DNA from: DATFBY01 sp035253585
GTDB taxonomy: Bacteria > Gemmatimonadota > Gemmatimonadetes > Gemmatimonadales > Gemmatimonadaceae
Assembly (NCBI GenBank): GCA_035253585.1
Contig: DATFBY010000133.1
Span: 1 to 31,145 of the forward strand
Direction: 5' to 3'
DNA: 31,145 bases
Under the pieces are notes generated by a model that made no database searches, was not told the DNA's origin, and was given only the letters and a program-made list of their open reading frames with translations. Made by a program: the position numbers and the translations under genes. Shown one piece after another: positions 1 through 8,335 of the stretch (positions within the stretch are counted from its first letter, which is position 1; every line of letters starts with the position of its first letter).

Positions 1-678
1 TGCGGCGCGCGCACGACGCTCCGTGTAGTCGATCAATGCGTCGCCGGCCGCACGCAGTCTCGATTTTCCTTCTCGCGCCGCGAGCGCGCGAAGCCCCGAA
101 GCCCCAGCGGCACAGGCGGCGAGTTGCGCTCGGAGGTCGCCGCGGCGCTCGTCAGGCGTGCGCACGTTTGCCAGAAGGAGTGCGAGAATCTCTTCTTCCA
201 CGCTGCCGCCGCGAACGATTCGCGTGGGCGGAAGAATCAGTCCCTCCTGCACCAGCTCGCGGGCGCCCTGCGGCATGCTCCCGGGACTCATGCCGCCGAC
301 GTCGGCGTGGTGCGCGCGTACGGCCGCGTAGCCGCCGATCTCCCCATCCAGCTCGATCGCTTCGACCAGCGTGAGGTCGGGCAAGTGCGATCCGCCGCGA
401 TACGGATCGTTCAGGATGTAAACGTCGCCCGGCCGTGGGGTGCGCTCGCGAACGGCGCGCACGGACTCGGGCATGGCACCGAGGTGCACGGGGATGTGCG
501 CGGCTTGCGCGATCATCGCGCCGTCGGAGTCGAAGAGCGCCGCCGACGAATCGCGCCGCTCGCGGATGTTGGGCGAGAGCGCGCCGCGCACGAGGATTGT
601 ACCCATCTCCTCGGCGACCGCAGCGAAGGCGTGCGACATCACCTCGAGCTCGAGCGGATCGAAGCGTGCGGTAGTCAC
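1..678 (-). CDS. hyuB: Hydantoinase B / 5-oxoprolinase beta-like subunit, 3' end cut off
   Basis: Partial gene; 226 codons are visible and the frame is open to the window edge, so the C-terminal part is missing. The N-terminus (first residues MTTARFDPLELEVM) followed by segments such as ILNDPYRGGSHLPD and AHHADVGGMSPGSMP is typical of the HyuB family, the subunit that works with HyuA to open cyclic amides (hydantoins or 5-oxoproline), with ATP in many members. The start is a GTG at 678 that overlaps the hyuA stop as GTGA, indicating translational coupling and a 1:1 complex. Full HyuB proteins are usually above 500 residues, so less than half is here. The true substrate (N-methylhydantoin, 5-oxoproline or another lactam) cannot be read from sequence. 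Family assignment is firm. Confidence 0.88.
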   Translation of the reverse strand, partial: MTTARFDPLELEVMSHAFAAVAEEMGTILVRGALSPNIRERRDSSAALFDSDGAMIAQAAHIPVHLGAMPESVRAVRERTPRPGDVYILNDPYRGGSHLPDLTLVEAIELDGEIGGYAAVRAHHADVGGMSPGSMPQGARELVQEGLILPPTRIVRGGSVEEEILALLLANVRTPDERRGDLRAQLAACAAGASGLRALAAREGKSRLRAAGDALIDYTERRARAA

Positions 679-2606
679 CGGCCGCACTCGATGAGCCAAC
701 CACCCAGCGGCATTGCCCGTGCGGTCCATCCGTCGGCGACCAGTACCGTCGCGTCAGGCAGGGTGATCACCGAGCGGCCGCGCACGCTAACATCCAATAC
801 GCCGCCGGTATCCTCGCGTCGGTCGTCCCAGACCGTTTGGCCGCGCCGCGTTAGTCTCGGCGCCAGACGCTTTCCAGACGCCGAGTGTCGAGCGCCGATG
901 ATTTCCACCGTTCGATCGAGCGTGAAACCGTAGCGCGCACCGTGCGCCTCGGCGAAGCGATTGGCCAGCCCGGTGCCGGTGTCGTCAGGCACCAGCGGCA
1001 CTTCCAGCTCGTGGCCCTGTCCCTGGTATCGGGCGCGAACCCACCAGCGACGGTCGACATCGCCCTCCGGCGCGCCGGCGCGCACGACGAGCGATTCGCG
1101 GAGTGTATTCAATGTCGCGGCGTCGAGCTCGCGCGCCAGTCGCATCACCGAGGCCAGCGCCTCGCGTCTGTCCGCCGCAATGGCAAGGCCCAGCGCACTG
1201 AGGACGCCCGCCTGCGGCGGAACCAACACCGAGGTGACGCCGAGGTGCTCCGCCAGGGCGCAAGCGTGCAGAGGTCCACCGCCACCAAAGGCAACCAGGC
1301 ACATGCGACGCGGATCGACGCCTCGCTCGACGCTCACGCGCCGCAGTGCGCGCGCGACCGCAGCGTCAGCGGCCGCGATGATGGCCGATGCGGCGCGCTC
1401 CGCGCTCACGCCGAGGCGTGTCGCAATGTCGGAAACCGCACGGTGTGCGCCGTTGGAATCAAGCGTCACATCGCCGCTCAAGCGCGCATGACGGATGTTG
1501 CCTAACACCAGATGCGCATCGGTAACCGTCGGCTCGGTACCTCCACGGCCGAACGCGACAGGTCCGGGCTTCGCGCCCGCGCTTCGAGGTCCAACGCGGA
1601 GCGCCCCGCCGTCGTCGATCCACGCGATGCTGCCGCCGCCAGCCGACACGGTGTCGACGAGCACTCGCGGCAGCGCGATCGGAATGCCGGCGATCGCCCC
1701 TCCCGACTCCATGAGCGGCTCTCCATCGAGAATCAAACCGGCGTCCGCGCTCGTGCCTCCGATGTCGATGGCGAGTGCATTCTCGAAACCGGCCGCCCGC
1801 GCCACGTAGGCGGCGGCGACTACGCCGCCCGCAGGCCCAGAGAGGGCGAGCGCGGCGGCAGTCGCGCCCGCCTCACGCGACTCACGCACGCCGCCTGACG
1901 ACGTCATGACACCCATCGCGGGTGCACCGCGCTCTCGAAGTGCGGTGTCGAGCTCGTGCAGATAGCGCGCGACGCGCGGTCGCAGATATGCCTCCGCCAC
2001 CGTGGTTGCCGTGCGCTCGTACTCGCGGATTTCGGGAAGCACGTCGGATGAGCAGATCACGGGTACGCCCGCGAGTGATGATTGAAAGGCGGAGGCGATG
2101 CGTTGCTCGTGCGACGGGTCGCGATACGCGTGCAGCAGCGATACGGCGATCGTCTCGGGCTCGAGCTCACGAACGCGCGCGAACGCAGCGGCGACCGCCG
2201 GTCGCTCGAGCACCCGCAACGTGTCGCGCGCATCGATGCGCTCGTCGATCGCCACGCGTTGCTCCGGCGGAACCAGCGCGGGTGGATGGTCCCGGGTCAA
2301 ATCGTAGAGCGCAGCACGTTCCTGCCGTCTCAGGTCGAGAAGGTCGGTCGCGCCGGCAGTCGCGCACAGCACCACGCGCGCACCGGTCCGCTCCAGAAGG
2401 GTGTTGGTGGCAACGGTGGTACCGTGAATGAAGCGCTCGATGGACGAAGCGGGCTCGCCCAGTGCATCGAGCGCTTCGAGCACGCCGCGCGACTGTTCTC
2501 CCGGTGTCGAAAGCACCTTTCGTGATTCGACGAGGCCATCGTCGCGTACGGCTACCAGGTCGGTGAACGTGCCGCCGACGTCGACGCCGATCGAGAACCG
2601 GTTCAT
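675..2606 (-). CDS. hyuA: Hydantoinase A / 5-oxoprolinase alpha-like subunit
   Basis: 643 aa. The N-terminus carries the ASKHA-type phosphate-binding motif GVDVGGTFTDL (residues 6-16), and a second nucleotide-fold segment, AIDIGGTSADAG, lies near residue 280 after SGPAGGVVAA. These are hallmarks of the HyuA half of ATP-dependent N-methylhydantoinase / 5-oxoprolinase. The partner hyuB follows with a GTGA overlap. An in-frame ATG exists 27 bases upstream, but the ATG at 2606 fits better: it overlaps the lnt stop as ATGA and puts the glycine motif at the usual distance from the start. It is the seventh gene of an overlapping chain that begins at rimO, so it probably lacks its own promoter. Length is slightly below the usual near-700 residues. 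Cytosolic; substrate unknown. Confidence 0.9.
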   Translation of the reverse strand: MNRFSIGVDVGGTFTDLVAVRDDGLVESRKVLSTPGEQSRGVLEALDALGEPASSIERFIHGTTVATNTLLERTGARVVLCATAGATDLLDLRRQERAALYDLTRDHPPALVPPEQRVAIDERIDARDTLRVLERPAVAAAFARVRELEPETIAVSLLHAYRDPSHEQRIASAFQSSLAGVPVICSSDVLPEIREYERTATTVAEAYLRPRVARYLHELDTALRERGAPAMGVMTSSGGVRESREAGATAAALALSGPAGGVVAAAYVARAAGFENALAIDIGGTSADAGLILDGEPLMESGGAIAGIPIALPRVLVDTVSAGGGSIAWIDDGGALRVGPRSAGAKPGPVAFGRGGTEPTVTDAHLVLGNIRHARLSGDVTLDSNGAHRAVSDIATRLGVSAERAASAIIAAADAAVARALRRVSVERGVDPRRMCLVAFGGGGPLHACALAEHLGVTSVLVPPQAGVLSALGLAIAADRREALASVMRLARELDAATLNTLRESLVVRAGAPEGDVDRRWWVRARYQGQGHELEVPLVPDDTGTGLANRFAEAHGARYGFTLDRTVEIIGARHSASGKRLAPRLTRRGQTVWDDRREDTGGVLDVSVRGRSVITLPDATVLVADGWTARAMPLGGWLIECGR

Positions 2607-4150
2607 GCCTGACGAGTGCGCGCCGATCGCCACATCGCAAGCAACGCCGTGAGCGCCGCGCAGCTAAGACCGACGATGTCGCCCGACGCAGTGTACACCG
2701 TGCTGACATCACTGGTGCGCACGGCGTACGCGCGAACGGCCGGAACGAAGCGCTGCGTCGGCTCGTGGACGCGTCCCGTCGGATCGATGTAGGCGGAGAT
2801 TCCGGTATTCGCCGCACGCACGACGGGCGCTCGTGTTTCGATCGCGCGAAGGACGAGATGTGCGAGGTGCTGAATGCCGGCGTTGCTCCATCCGAACCAG
2901 GCGTCGTTGGTGATGGCGACGAGTAGCGCCGCGCCGTGCGCCCGCTGCTCTCGCGCGCGCTGCGCGAACGTCGATTCGAAGCAAATCAGAACACCGGTAC
3001 GTCCGAACGGCAGCTCGAACGGTCGAGCCGAGCCGCCCGCGACGTACGAGCCGAAATAGGGTATTCCAAAGACCGAGCCGACTCGGGTGAGCGGGGTGCG
3101 CTCGATGAGCGGAACGAGATGCGCCTTGTAGTACGGCGACTGCGCGCTGAACATCCTCCCAGGCTCAGCCAGCATCGCCGCGTTGTACCAGCGTCCACCG
3201 CTCGAAGGAGGTGCGCTGTCGATCGTGCCGAGGAGAATCGGCGCGCGAACCGATGCTGCCAGCGCTCGGACCGAGTCGCTCCACGATCGGTGCGCCACGA
3301 CCTCGCCCGGGAGCGCAGACTCCGGCCATACGATGAGATCCGGACTGTGCGTGAACGCGACTCGCGTGAGCGCCGCGTGTCGAGCGACGATGCTATCTCT
3401 ATTGGATGGCCTCCACCTGACAGCCTGCGCGATGTTCGGCTGCACGATGGCGACCGACGCGAGCTCTCGCGTCTCCAGCGAGCGCAGGCGACGCTCTCCG
3501 CCCGCGTATGCCAATCCGATCACAGCGGCGGCGGCGGCAAGGCGTGGCGCCCACGATCGAAGGCCGCGGCCCGTCAGGACTGCATCCGCGATGAGTCCGT
3601 TCAGCGCCGCGATGAGAAAGCTGAGCGCGTGCACGCCTCCGACCTCCGCCAGCTGCGCGATGGGAAGAGCACCTGTCGTCGCCAGCCCGAGTGGGAGCCA
3701 CGGAAACGCAAGCTCCGGGATGCGCTCCAGCACGACTTCGAGCGCGACCCAGACGATCGGCAACAGCACCACCAGTGGGAGTCGGGTCGCGCTGCGCGCA
3801 CGATGCAGCACCGCCAAGCAACCGCCGACGAGAACGCCTAACGAGGCGACGACGCCAACGAATGCCAGTAGCGCCAATCTGGTGTAAGGGGTCAGCGCAC
3901 CGACGATCCACGTGGTGTTCAAGCCGAAACCCAAGGCGCCGAACCAAAAGCCGACGCGAGCGGCGGCGTGCCAAGAACCAGCTGTATCCGCGAGCCGGGC
4001 GACGGCCACGGCTGCCGGCACGAGACAAAGTGCCGCGGCCGCCACGGCCGGAAATGGCGGGAACGCGAGCGCGAAGAGAAGCGCCGAGGCAAGCGCGGGT
4101 GCGAGCTCGTCGCGCGCGCGAGCGAGCGCGCCGATGCTCGACGTGGTCAC
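2603..4150 (-). CDS. lnt: Apolipoprotein N-acyltransferase
   Basis: 515 aa inner-membrane enzyme that adds the third acyl chain to lipoproteins before Lol sorting. The N-terminal half (about residues 15-215) is a run of hydrophobic helices; the C-terminal half is a nitrilase-like periplasmic domain. The catalytic triad is visible: Glu277 in WPESALPG, Lys342 in YYKAHLVP and Cys390 in GVLICFES. GTG start, overlapping the stop of the oxidoreductase upstream as GTGA; its own stop overlaps hyuA as ATGA. A lipoprotein with a clear lipobox is encoded in the same chain (5818-7059), a natural substrate. Presence of lnt supports a Gram-negative envelope. Confidence 0.94.
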   Translation of the reverse strand: MTTSSIGALARARDELAPALASALLFALAFPPFPAVAAAALCLVPAAVAVARLADTAGSWHAAARVGFWFGALGFGLNTTWIVGALTPYTRLALLAFVGVVASLGVLVGGCLAVLHRARSATRLPLVVLLPIVWVALEVVLERIPELAFPWLPLGLATTGALPIAQLAEVGGVHALSFLIAALNGLIADAVLTGRGLRSWAPRLAAAAAVIGLAYAGGERRLRSLETRELASVAIVQPNIAQAVRWRPSNRDSIVARHAALTRVAFTHSPDLIVWPESALPGEVVAHRSWSDSVRALAASVRAPILLGTIDSAPPSSGGRWYNAAMLAEPGRMFSAQSPYYKAHLVPLIERTPLTRVGSVFGIPYFGSYVAGGSARPFELPFGRTGVLICFESTFAQRAREQRAHGAALLVAITNDAWFGWSNAGIQHLAHLVLRAIETRAPVVRAANTGISAYIDPTGRVHEPTQRFVPAVRAYAVRTSDVSTVYTASGDIVGLSCAALTALLAMWRSARTRQA

Positions 4151-5148
4151 AGCCGGATCTCTTTCTCCTCGTCGGCCGCCTTGTAGATCGCTTCCGCGAT
4201 GCGGTGCACGATCAGCTGGTCGTCAGGCGGCTCGTAGTTGGCGTCGCCTCTCAGAACGGCCAGGAAGTGCGCGAGCTCCGCACGATACGATTGAACGAAC
4301 GCGCTCTCGCGGGCAGCGGCCCCTGTGGGCGTCACCTCGACTGGCTTGCCGTTGAGCTCCTTGAAGACGCGCAGCGGTCCAAGCTCCGCGCTGCCACGCG
4401 TGGCGAGCACGTCGAACCACCAGCGTTCCTCGGTACCGACGTAATTCCACGACACGTCGAACGAGAAGGTTTTTCCCTGAGCGCACTCGAGCAGCACGAT
4501 GAGCGAGTCTTCCACCGCGGCCGCGCCGCGTGCGCGCTCCATGTGCGCCGTCACCCGCACCGGCTCGGGAAAGTCCGCCAGCCAGAGCGCCAGGTCGAGC
4601 AGTGGAAAGCCTTGCTCGAGGAACACGCCGCCGCCCGCTTCGGCTCGGCGGAACCGCCATCCTTCGCTAGGGCGCCGCTGTTGATACGCGCCGGCGCGAA
4701 CACCGACGAGCTTTCCCAACTCCCCGCCGCGGAGAAAGCTGGCGAGTGCCTGCACGTCCGACCGAAAGCGATGATTGTTGGCGACGGCAATCTTGCGACC
4801 GGTCCGCTGCCCAGCCGCGAGGATGCGCTCGACGCCACGGGAGGTGAGCGCCAGCGGACGCTCACACAGTACGTCCACCTTGGCCGCCAGCGCGCTCAGG
4901 ACATGAGGCTCGTGCAGATGGTTCGGCGTGGTGATGACAACCGCGTCGAGCTCGTCGAACTCGAGCAGATCCTCGATGTCCGTGAAGACGTCCGGAATTT
5001 CGAATCGATCGGCAAGGGCGCGAGCCTTCGGACCATCGTTGTCGCAAAGCGCTACGAGCTGCGCGCCACGCATCTTCGCCAGCACCGGTAGGTGCGCGAG
5101 CTGCGAGATCGCTCCGGCGCCGACAACACCAACGCGGATCGCGCTCAC
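4147..5148 (-). CDS. Gfo/Idh/MocA-family NAD(P)-dependent oxidoreductase
   Basis: 333 aa. The N-terminal Rossmann fold has GVVGAGAIS (residues 7-15) and VITTPNHLH (about 71-79); the C-terminal part is the alpha/beta domain typical of GFO_IDH_MocA. Members act on sugars, inositols, sugar nucleotides or biliverdin; the substrate here is unknown. The usual EKP motif, whose lysine takes part in catalysis in studied members, reads ERP (residues 96-98), so the activity may be altered. The family histidine region cannot be assigned with certainty by eye. GTG start overlapping the preceding stop as GTGA, and the stop overlaps lnt as GTGA. Its position between an envelope protein and lnt suggests cotranscription, not necessarily a shared pathway. 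Confidence 0.85.
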   Translation of the reverse strand: MSAIRVGVVGAGAISQLAHLPVLAKMRGAQLVALCDNDGPKARALADRFEIPDVFTDIEDLLEFDELDAVVITTPNHLHEPHVLSALAAKVDVLCERPLALTSRGVERILAAGQRTGRKIAVANNHRFRSDVQALASFLRGGELGKLVGVRAGAYQQRRPSEGWRFRRAEAGGGVFLEQGFPLLDLALWLADFPEPVRVTAHMERARGAAAVEDSLIVLLECAQGKTFSFDVSWNYVGTEERWWFDVLATRGSAELGPLRVFKELNGKPVEVTPTGAAARESAFVQSYRAELAHFLAVLRGDANYEPPDDQLIVHRIAEAIYKAADEEKEIRL

Positions 5149-5834
5149 GGCGACCGCGAGCTCCGCCGCGCACGACGGAAATGGTAGCTGACGAGCCCTC
5201 GCACCGCGGCGTAGCGAAGTGTGCTCAGCAGAGTGTATCGCCCCTGCACACCCGCTGAGAATCGCTGCCCCGCCACCAAGTCGACGCCCACCACACCGGA
5301 CAAGCCGGTCGAGATGTTGTCCAACGCGCTCTCCACGAACGTACCCTGGATGAACGGGGATTCGGCGTCGATCGCGTGCGCGCCAAGCCCGAAGCCGACG
5401 TAGGGTTTGAAAAAGGAATTCGGGCGTGTCGGGACGTAGCGCACCTCCATCTCCAACGCCACGTCCGACACGCGAACGCGACCGATGTCGATGATGTCAT
5501 CGTCCGACGGATCGATGATCGTCCGCTCGAGCTGCTCCTCGAATCCGCGGACGACCGACTCCTTGAAGTGCGACTCCCAGTAGCTCGCGCCGAACACTAC
5601 GTGCCATCGTGGCGCGATCTCACCATAGTCCACCTGGAGCGCGAACGAATGCGTCGATTCCACCTTCGAGGGACGCACCGGCCCATAGCCGAGTCCGATA
5701 CTCGTTAGGCGAAGACGATCGAGGCCCAGGCGCTCGAAGAGCGATTCCTGGCCGCGAGCCGCCGCCGGTGCGAGCGCGCAGAGGAGCAGCGCGCCCAGCG
5801 AGCGACGGAGCAGGACGCTACCGCTGCAGCGCAT
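5145..5834 (-). CDS. Small outer-membrane beta-barrel protein, unknown role
   Basis: 229 aa. The first 30 residues form a signal peptide: MRCSGSVLLRR, then a hydrophobic stretch, then a likely cleavage site after AAARGQ. The mature part alternates polar and aromatic/hydrophobic residues (for example HVVFGASYWESHF, KPYVGFGLGAHAI) and ends in amphipathic strands, like OmpW/OprF-type barrels of 8 strands. An acidic loop (DPSDDDIID) lies near residue 110. The ATG at 5834 was chosen because it opens the signal peptide; it lies inside the end of the upstream gene (17-base overlap). The frame could extend 21 codons upstream, but that would spoil the signal peptide. No specific family recognised. The stop overlaps the oxidoreductase start as GTGA. 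Confidence 0.75.
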   Translation of the reverse strand: MRCSGSVLLRRSLGALLLCALAPAAARGQESLFERLGLDRLRLTSIGLGYGPVRPSKVESTHSFALQVDYGEIAPRWHVVFGASYWESHFKESVVRGFEEQLERTIIDPSDDDIIDIGRVRVSDVALEMEVRYVPTRPNSFFKPYVGFGLGAHAIDAESPFIQGTFVESALDNISTGLSGVVGVDLVAGQRFSAGVQGRYTLLSTLRYAAVRGLVSYHFRRARRSSRSP

Positions 5835-7059
5835 CGACCGAAGTCCCCGGGTAGTAGGTCCGCAGAATGGCGCGGAAGTCCTGCCCCGCGCGCGCACGCC
5901 CGATCGCGCCCCACTGGCACATCCCTACTCCGTGGCCGTTCCCGCGACCGCGCAGCGTCACGCGCGAAACGCGTCCATCAGGGGCAGTGACAGCGTCCAG
6001 CGAAAAATACGTGCTCGGAAGAATCTCGCCACCCGGCGCACGAAGCACGAAGCGCATGTCGTTCCCGCGGAGCACATATCGGCCGCGATCACTGCTGACA
6101 ATGACCGCTCGAACACGACCACTGGAGGTCGTACCGTCCACCTCGACGCTGCGCACTGCGCCCGGACCTCCGGCTGGCAGAGCGACATAGCTGCTCAGAT
6201 ATCTCTCGAGGACGCGCGTCAGCTCCGGCCGGTCGAAGGCTCTGTTCCAAATGGCGCGTGGTGCATCTTCGCAGTAGGAGCGCCCGGTGATGGGATTCGT
6301 ATCGCTAACCGAGACCAGGTGCGGCTCGTCAGGCGATCGCCACACCTCACTGGCCGCCGCCGTACGCCCACCGCAGCTCGAGAAATAGGGCGCGCCTACT
6401 GGCCGCGCTCCGTACATGAGCACCAGCCCGCGCGTGGATGCGATCGCTTCGTCGGACAACGCACGCTCGACGTCCACACCGCCGTAGACCTGATCGAGCG
6501 TCGATGCACGAAGATCGTATGCGGCGGAAGGGTCGCGAAGGCGGCTGTACGTGAAGCTGCGCGCGGCGACCGCCTGGGCTTGGACCGCGGCGCGCTCTTC
6601 GGGCGATCGATTACCGATCTCCAGCGGAACGACGCCTCGCAGATACGACTCGATTGGCAAGCGATTCACGACCGCTACCCCGGTATCGCGAACCAGGACG
6701 ACGATGTCGCCGCGGTACCGTTTGCCGTCGACGGTGAGGAAGCTCTCCCCACTTTCTGGCCGCGCGAAGAGTGGCCCAGATCGGATCGGCAGAGTCGACC
6801 CGTCAGCCCGTGTCGCGCGCACGTTTGCACCATCGCGCTGCACGATCCACGCATCGCCGCCGCGCATGAGCGTGCTCTCACCGGACGTATCGCCCAGGCG
6901 CCACTGACCGGTCGCCGACAAGGCGACTCTGGACACTCCGAGATGGAGTGCGACGCGTACGGCGCGCGCTTGATCGGCGCTGACGGCAACGGCGGTGCGC
7001 GACGGCCGCGACATGCAGGCAGCCAGCACCAGCACGACGGCGGCGACAGAGCTACGCAC
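5818..7059 (-). CDS. SpoIID/LytB-domain lipoprotein (peptidoglycan-acting)
   Basis: 413 aa from the GTG at 7059. The start gives a lipoprotein signal with lipobox VLAAC (Cys15). The SpoIID core follows: YLRGVVPLEIG, then AVAARSFTYSR, YFSSCGGRTAA, and the C-terminal GRGNGHGVGMCQWGA. SpoIID of Bacillus is a lytic transglycosylase acting on peptidoglycan stripped of peptide stems; related proteins occur in many non-sporulating bacteria, where the role is cell-wall remodelling. The lipobox and lnt in the same chain predict a triacylated, envelope-anchored enzyme. The frame is open 85 codons further upstream, but that part reads as Arg/Ser-rich antisense-like sequence within hemL and was rejected. 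The start overlaps the hemL end by 8 bases. Confidence 0.87.
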   Translation of the reverse strand: MRSSVAAVVLVLAACMSRPSRTAVAVSADQARAVRVALHLGVSRVALSATGQWRLGDTSGESTLMRGGDAWIVQRDGANVRATRADGSTLPIRSGPLFARPESGESFLTVDGKRYRGDIVVLVRDTGVAVVNRLPIESYLRGVVPLEIGNRSPEERAAVQAQAVAARSFTYSRLRDPSAAYDLRASTLDQVYGGVDVERALSDEAIASTRGLVLMYGARPVGAPYFSSCGGRTAAASEVWRSPDEPHLVSVSDTNPITGRSYCEDAPRAIWNRAFDRPELTRVLERYLSSYVALPAGGPGAVRSVEVDGTTSSGRVRAVIVSSDRGRYVLRGNDMRFVLRAPGGEILPSTYFSLDAVTAPDGRVSRVTLRGRGNGHGVGMCQWGAIGRARAGQDFRAILRTYYPGTSVDALQR

Positions 7060-8335
7060 GCGCCGCGAGCATCGCCGCCTCCATTCTTTCGAGTGCTTCG
7101 TCGATCTCGCGGTCACCGTGCGCCGCCGACATGAATGCCGCCTCGAATGCGGATGGTGCGAGGTAGACGCCGCGCGCCAACGTCTCGTGAAAGAAGCGGC
7201 GATAGAAATCGACGTCGGAGCTCTTCGCGTCGCGGAACGAACGCACCGGCTCTGCCCGGAAGAAGAAGCCCCACATGCTTCCGGCACAGTCGGCAGTGAC
7301 CGGAACGCCCGCACGTGCAGCGATCTCCCGAAGGCCGGTGACGAGACGACACGTTCGATCGGCGATGCGCGCGTGAAGCTCTGGTGTCAGTGCGCGCAGT
7401 GTCGCCAGGCCGGCTGCCATGGCGAGCGGGTTCCCCGACAGAGTACCGGCCTGGTAAACGGGCCCCTCAGGCGCGACGAGCTCCATCAGCTCCCGTCTCC
7501 CGCCGTATGCCGCGACCGGCAGCCCGCCACCGATCACCTTGCCCAGAGTCGTGAGATCGGCGGTGACACCGAAGCGCTCCCGCGCCCCTCCCGGCGCAAT
7601 CCGGAAACCGGTCATCACTTCATCGAAGATGAGAAGACACCCCTCCTCATCGGCCATGGCGCGCAGCGCGTGAAGGAACGCCGGATCCGGCGCAATGAAT
7701 CCAGAGTTGCCGACCACCGGCTCGAGAATGACCGCTGCTACGCGACTCGGATGCGCGCGCAGCAACGCGCGCGTGGCGTCGACGTCATTGAAGGGCGCAA
7801 CCAGCGTGAGCGAGGCGAGAACGTCAGGGACACCCGGCGAGTCCGGCAGTCCCAGCGTGGCCACCCCCGATCCGGCCCGCACCAGGAACGAATCGGCATG
7901 GCCGTGATAACAGCCGTCGAATTTGAGTACCATGTCGCGGCGCGTGAACGCCCGAGCCACGCGAAGTGCGCTCATCGTCGCCTCCGTGCCACTCGAAACG
8001 AACCGCAGGCGCTCCAGATGCGGCATGCGCGCGTTCACCAATTCGGCGAGCTCGACTTCCGCTTCGGTGGGAATGCCGAAGCTGGTGCCGCGGCGCATCG
8101 TGTCGTCCAACGCGTCGAGCACCGCGGGTGCAGCATGTCCGAGGACCAGTGGCCCCCACGAGAGCACGAAGTCGATGTACTCGCGCCCGTCTACATCCCA
8201 GATGCGCGCCCCCTCACCGCGCTCGACGACGAACGGCTCGCCGCCTACCCCACGAAACGCGCGCACCGGTGAGTTCACGCCGCCCGGCAGCAACGCCCGC
8301 GCGCGCCTCATGATCTCGGCGGAGCGCGACGTCAC
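7052..8335 (-). CDS. hemL: Glutamate-1-semialdehyde 2,1-aminomutase
   Basis: 427 aa, the usual length. A PLP-dependent fold-type I aminotransferase of the C5 tetrapyrrole pathway, converting glutamate-1-semialdehyde to 5-aminolevulinate in the cytosol. N-terminal LLPGGVNSPVRAF is typical of GSA aminomutase; SSGTEATMSALR (about 114-125) and YHGHAD (143-148) bind the cofactor, IFDEVMTGFR (237-246) is the conserved Asp region, and the Schiff-base lysine is Lys266 in TTLGKVIGGGLP. YQAGTLSGNPLAMAAG also fits. GTG start overlapping the rimO stop as GTGA. hemA was not found in the window, so the rest of the pathway is elsewhere. Confidence 0.96.
   Translation of the reverse strand: MTSRSAEIMRRARALLPGGVNSPVRAFRGVGGEPFVVERGEGARIWDVDGREYIDFVLSWGPLVLGHAAPAVLDALDDTMRRGTSFGIPTEAEVELAELVNARMPHLERLRFVSSGTEATMSALRVARAFTRRDMVLKFDGCYHGHADSFLVRAGSGVATLGLPDSPGVPDVLASLTLVAPFNDVDATRALLRAHPSRVAAVILEPVVGNSGFIAPDPAFLHALRAMADEEGCLLIFDEVMTGFRIAPGGARERFGVTADLTTLGKVIGGGLPVAAYGGRRELMELVAPEGPVYQAGTLSGNPLAMAAGLATLRALTPELHARIADRTCRLVTGLREIAARAGVPVTADCAGSMWGFFFRAEPVRSFRDAKSSDVDFYRRFFHETLARGVYLAPSAFEAAFMSAAHGDREIDEALERMEAAMLAARA

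Noticed and set aside
3691..5091. 466-codon plus-strand open frame opposite lnt and the oxidoreductase
   Set aside because: Arg-rich, no recognisable motif, antisense to two well-supported genes; a typical high-GC shadow frame.
5932..7134. 400-codon plus-strand frame opposite the SpoIID-like gene
   Set aside because: Arg/His-rich shadow without motifs; the minus-strand gene has lipobox and SpoIID motifs.
7060..7314. N-terminal extension of the SpoIID-like protein
   Set aside because: Ser/Arg-rich and antisense-like within hemL; it would bury the lipobox at residue 100.
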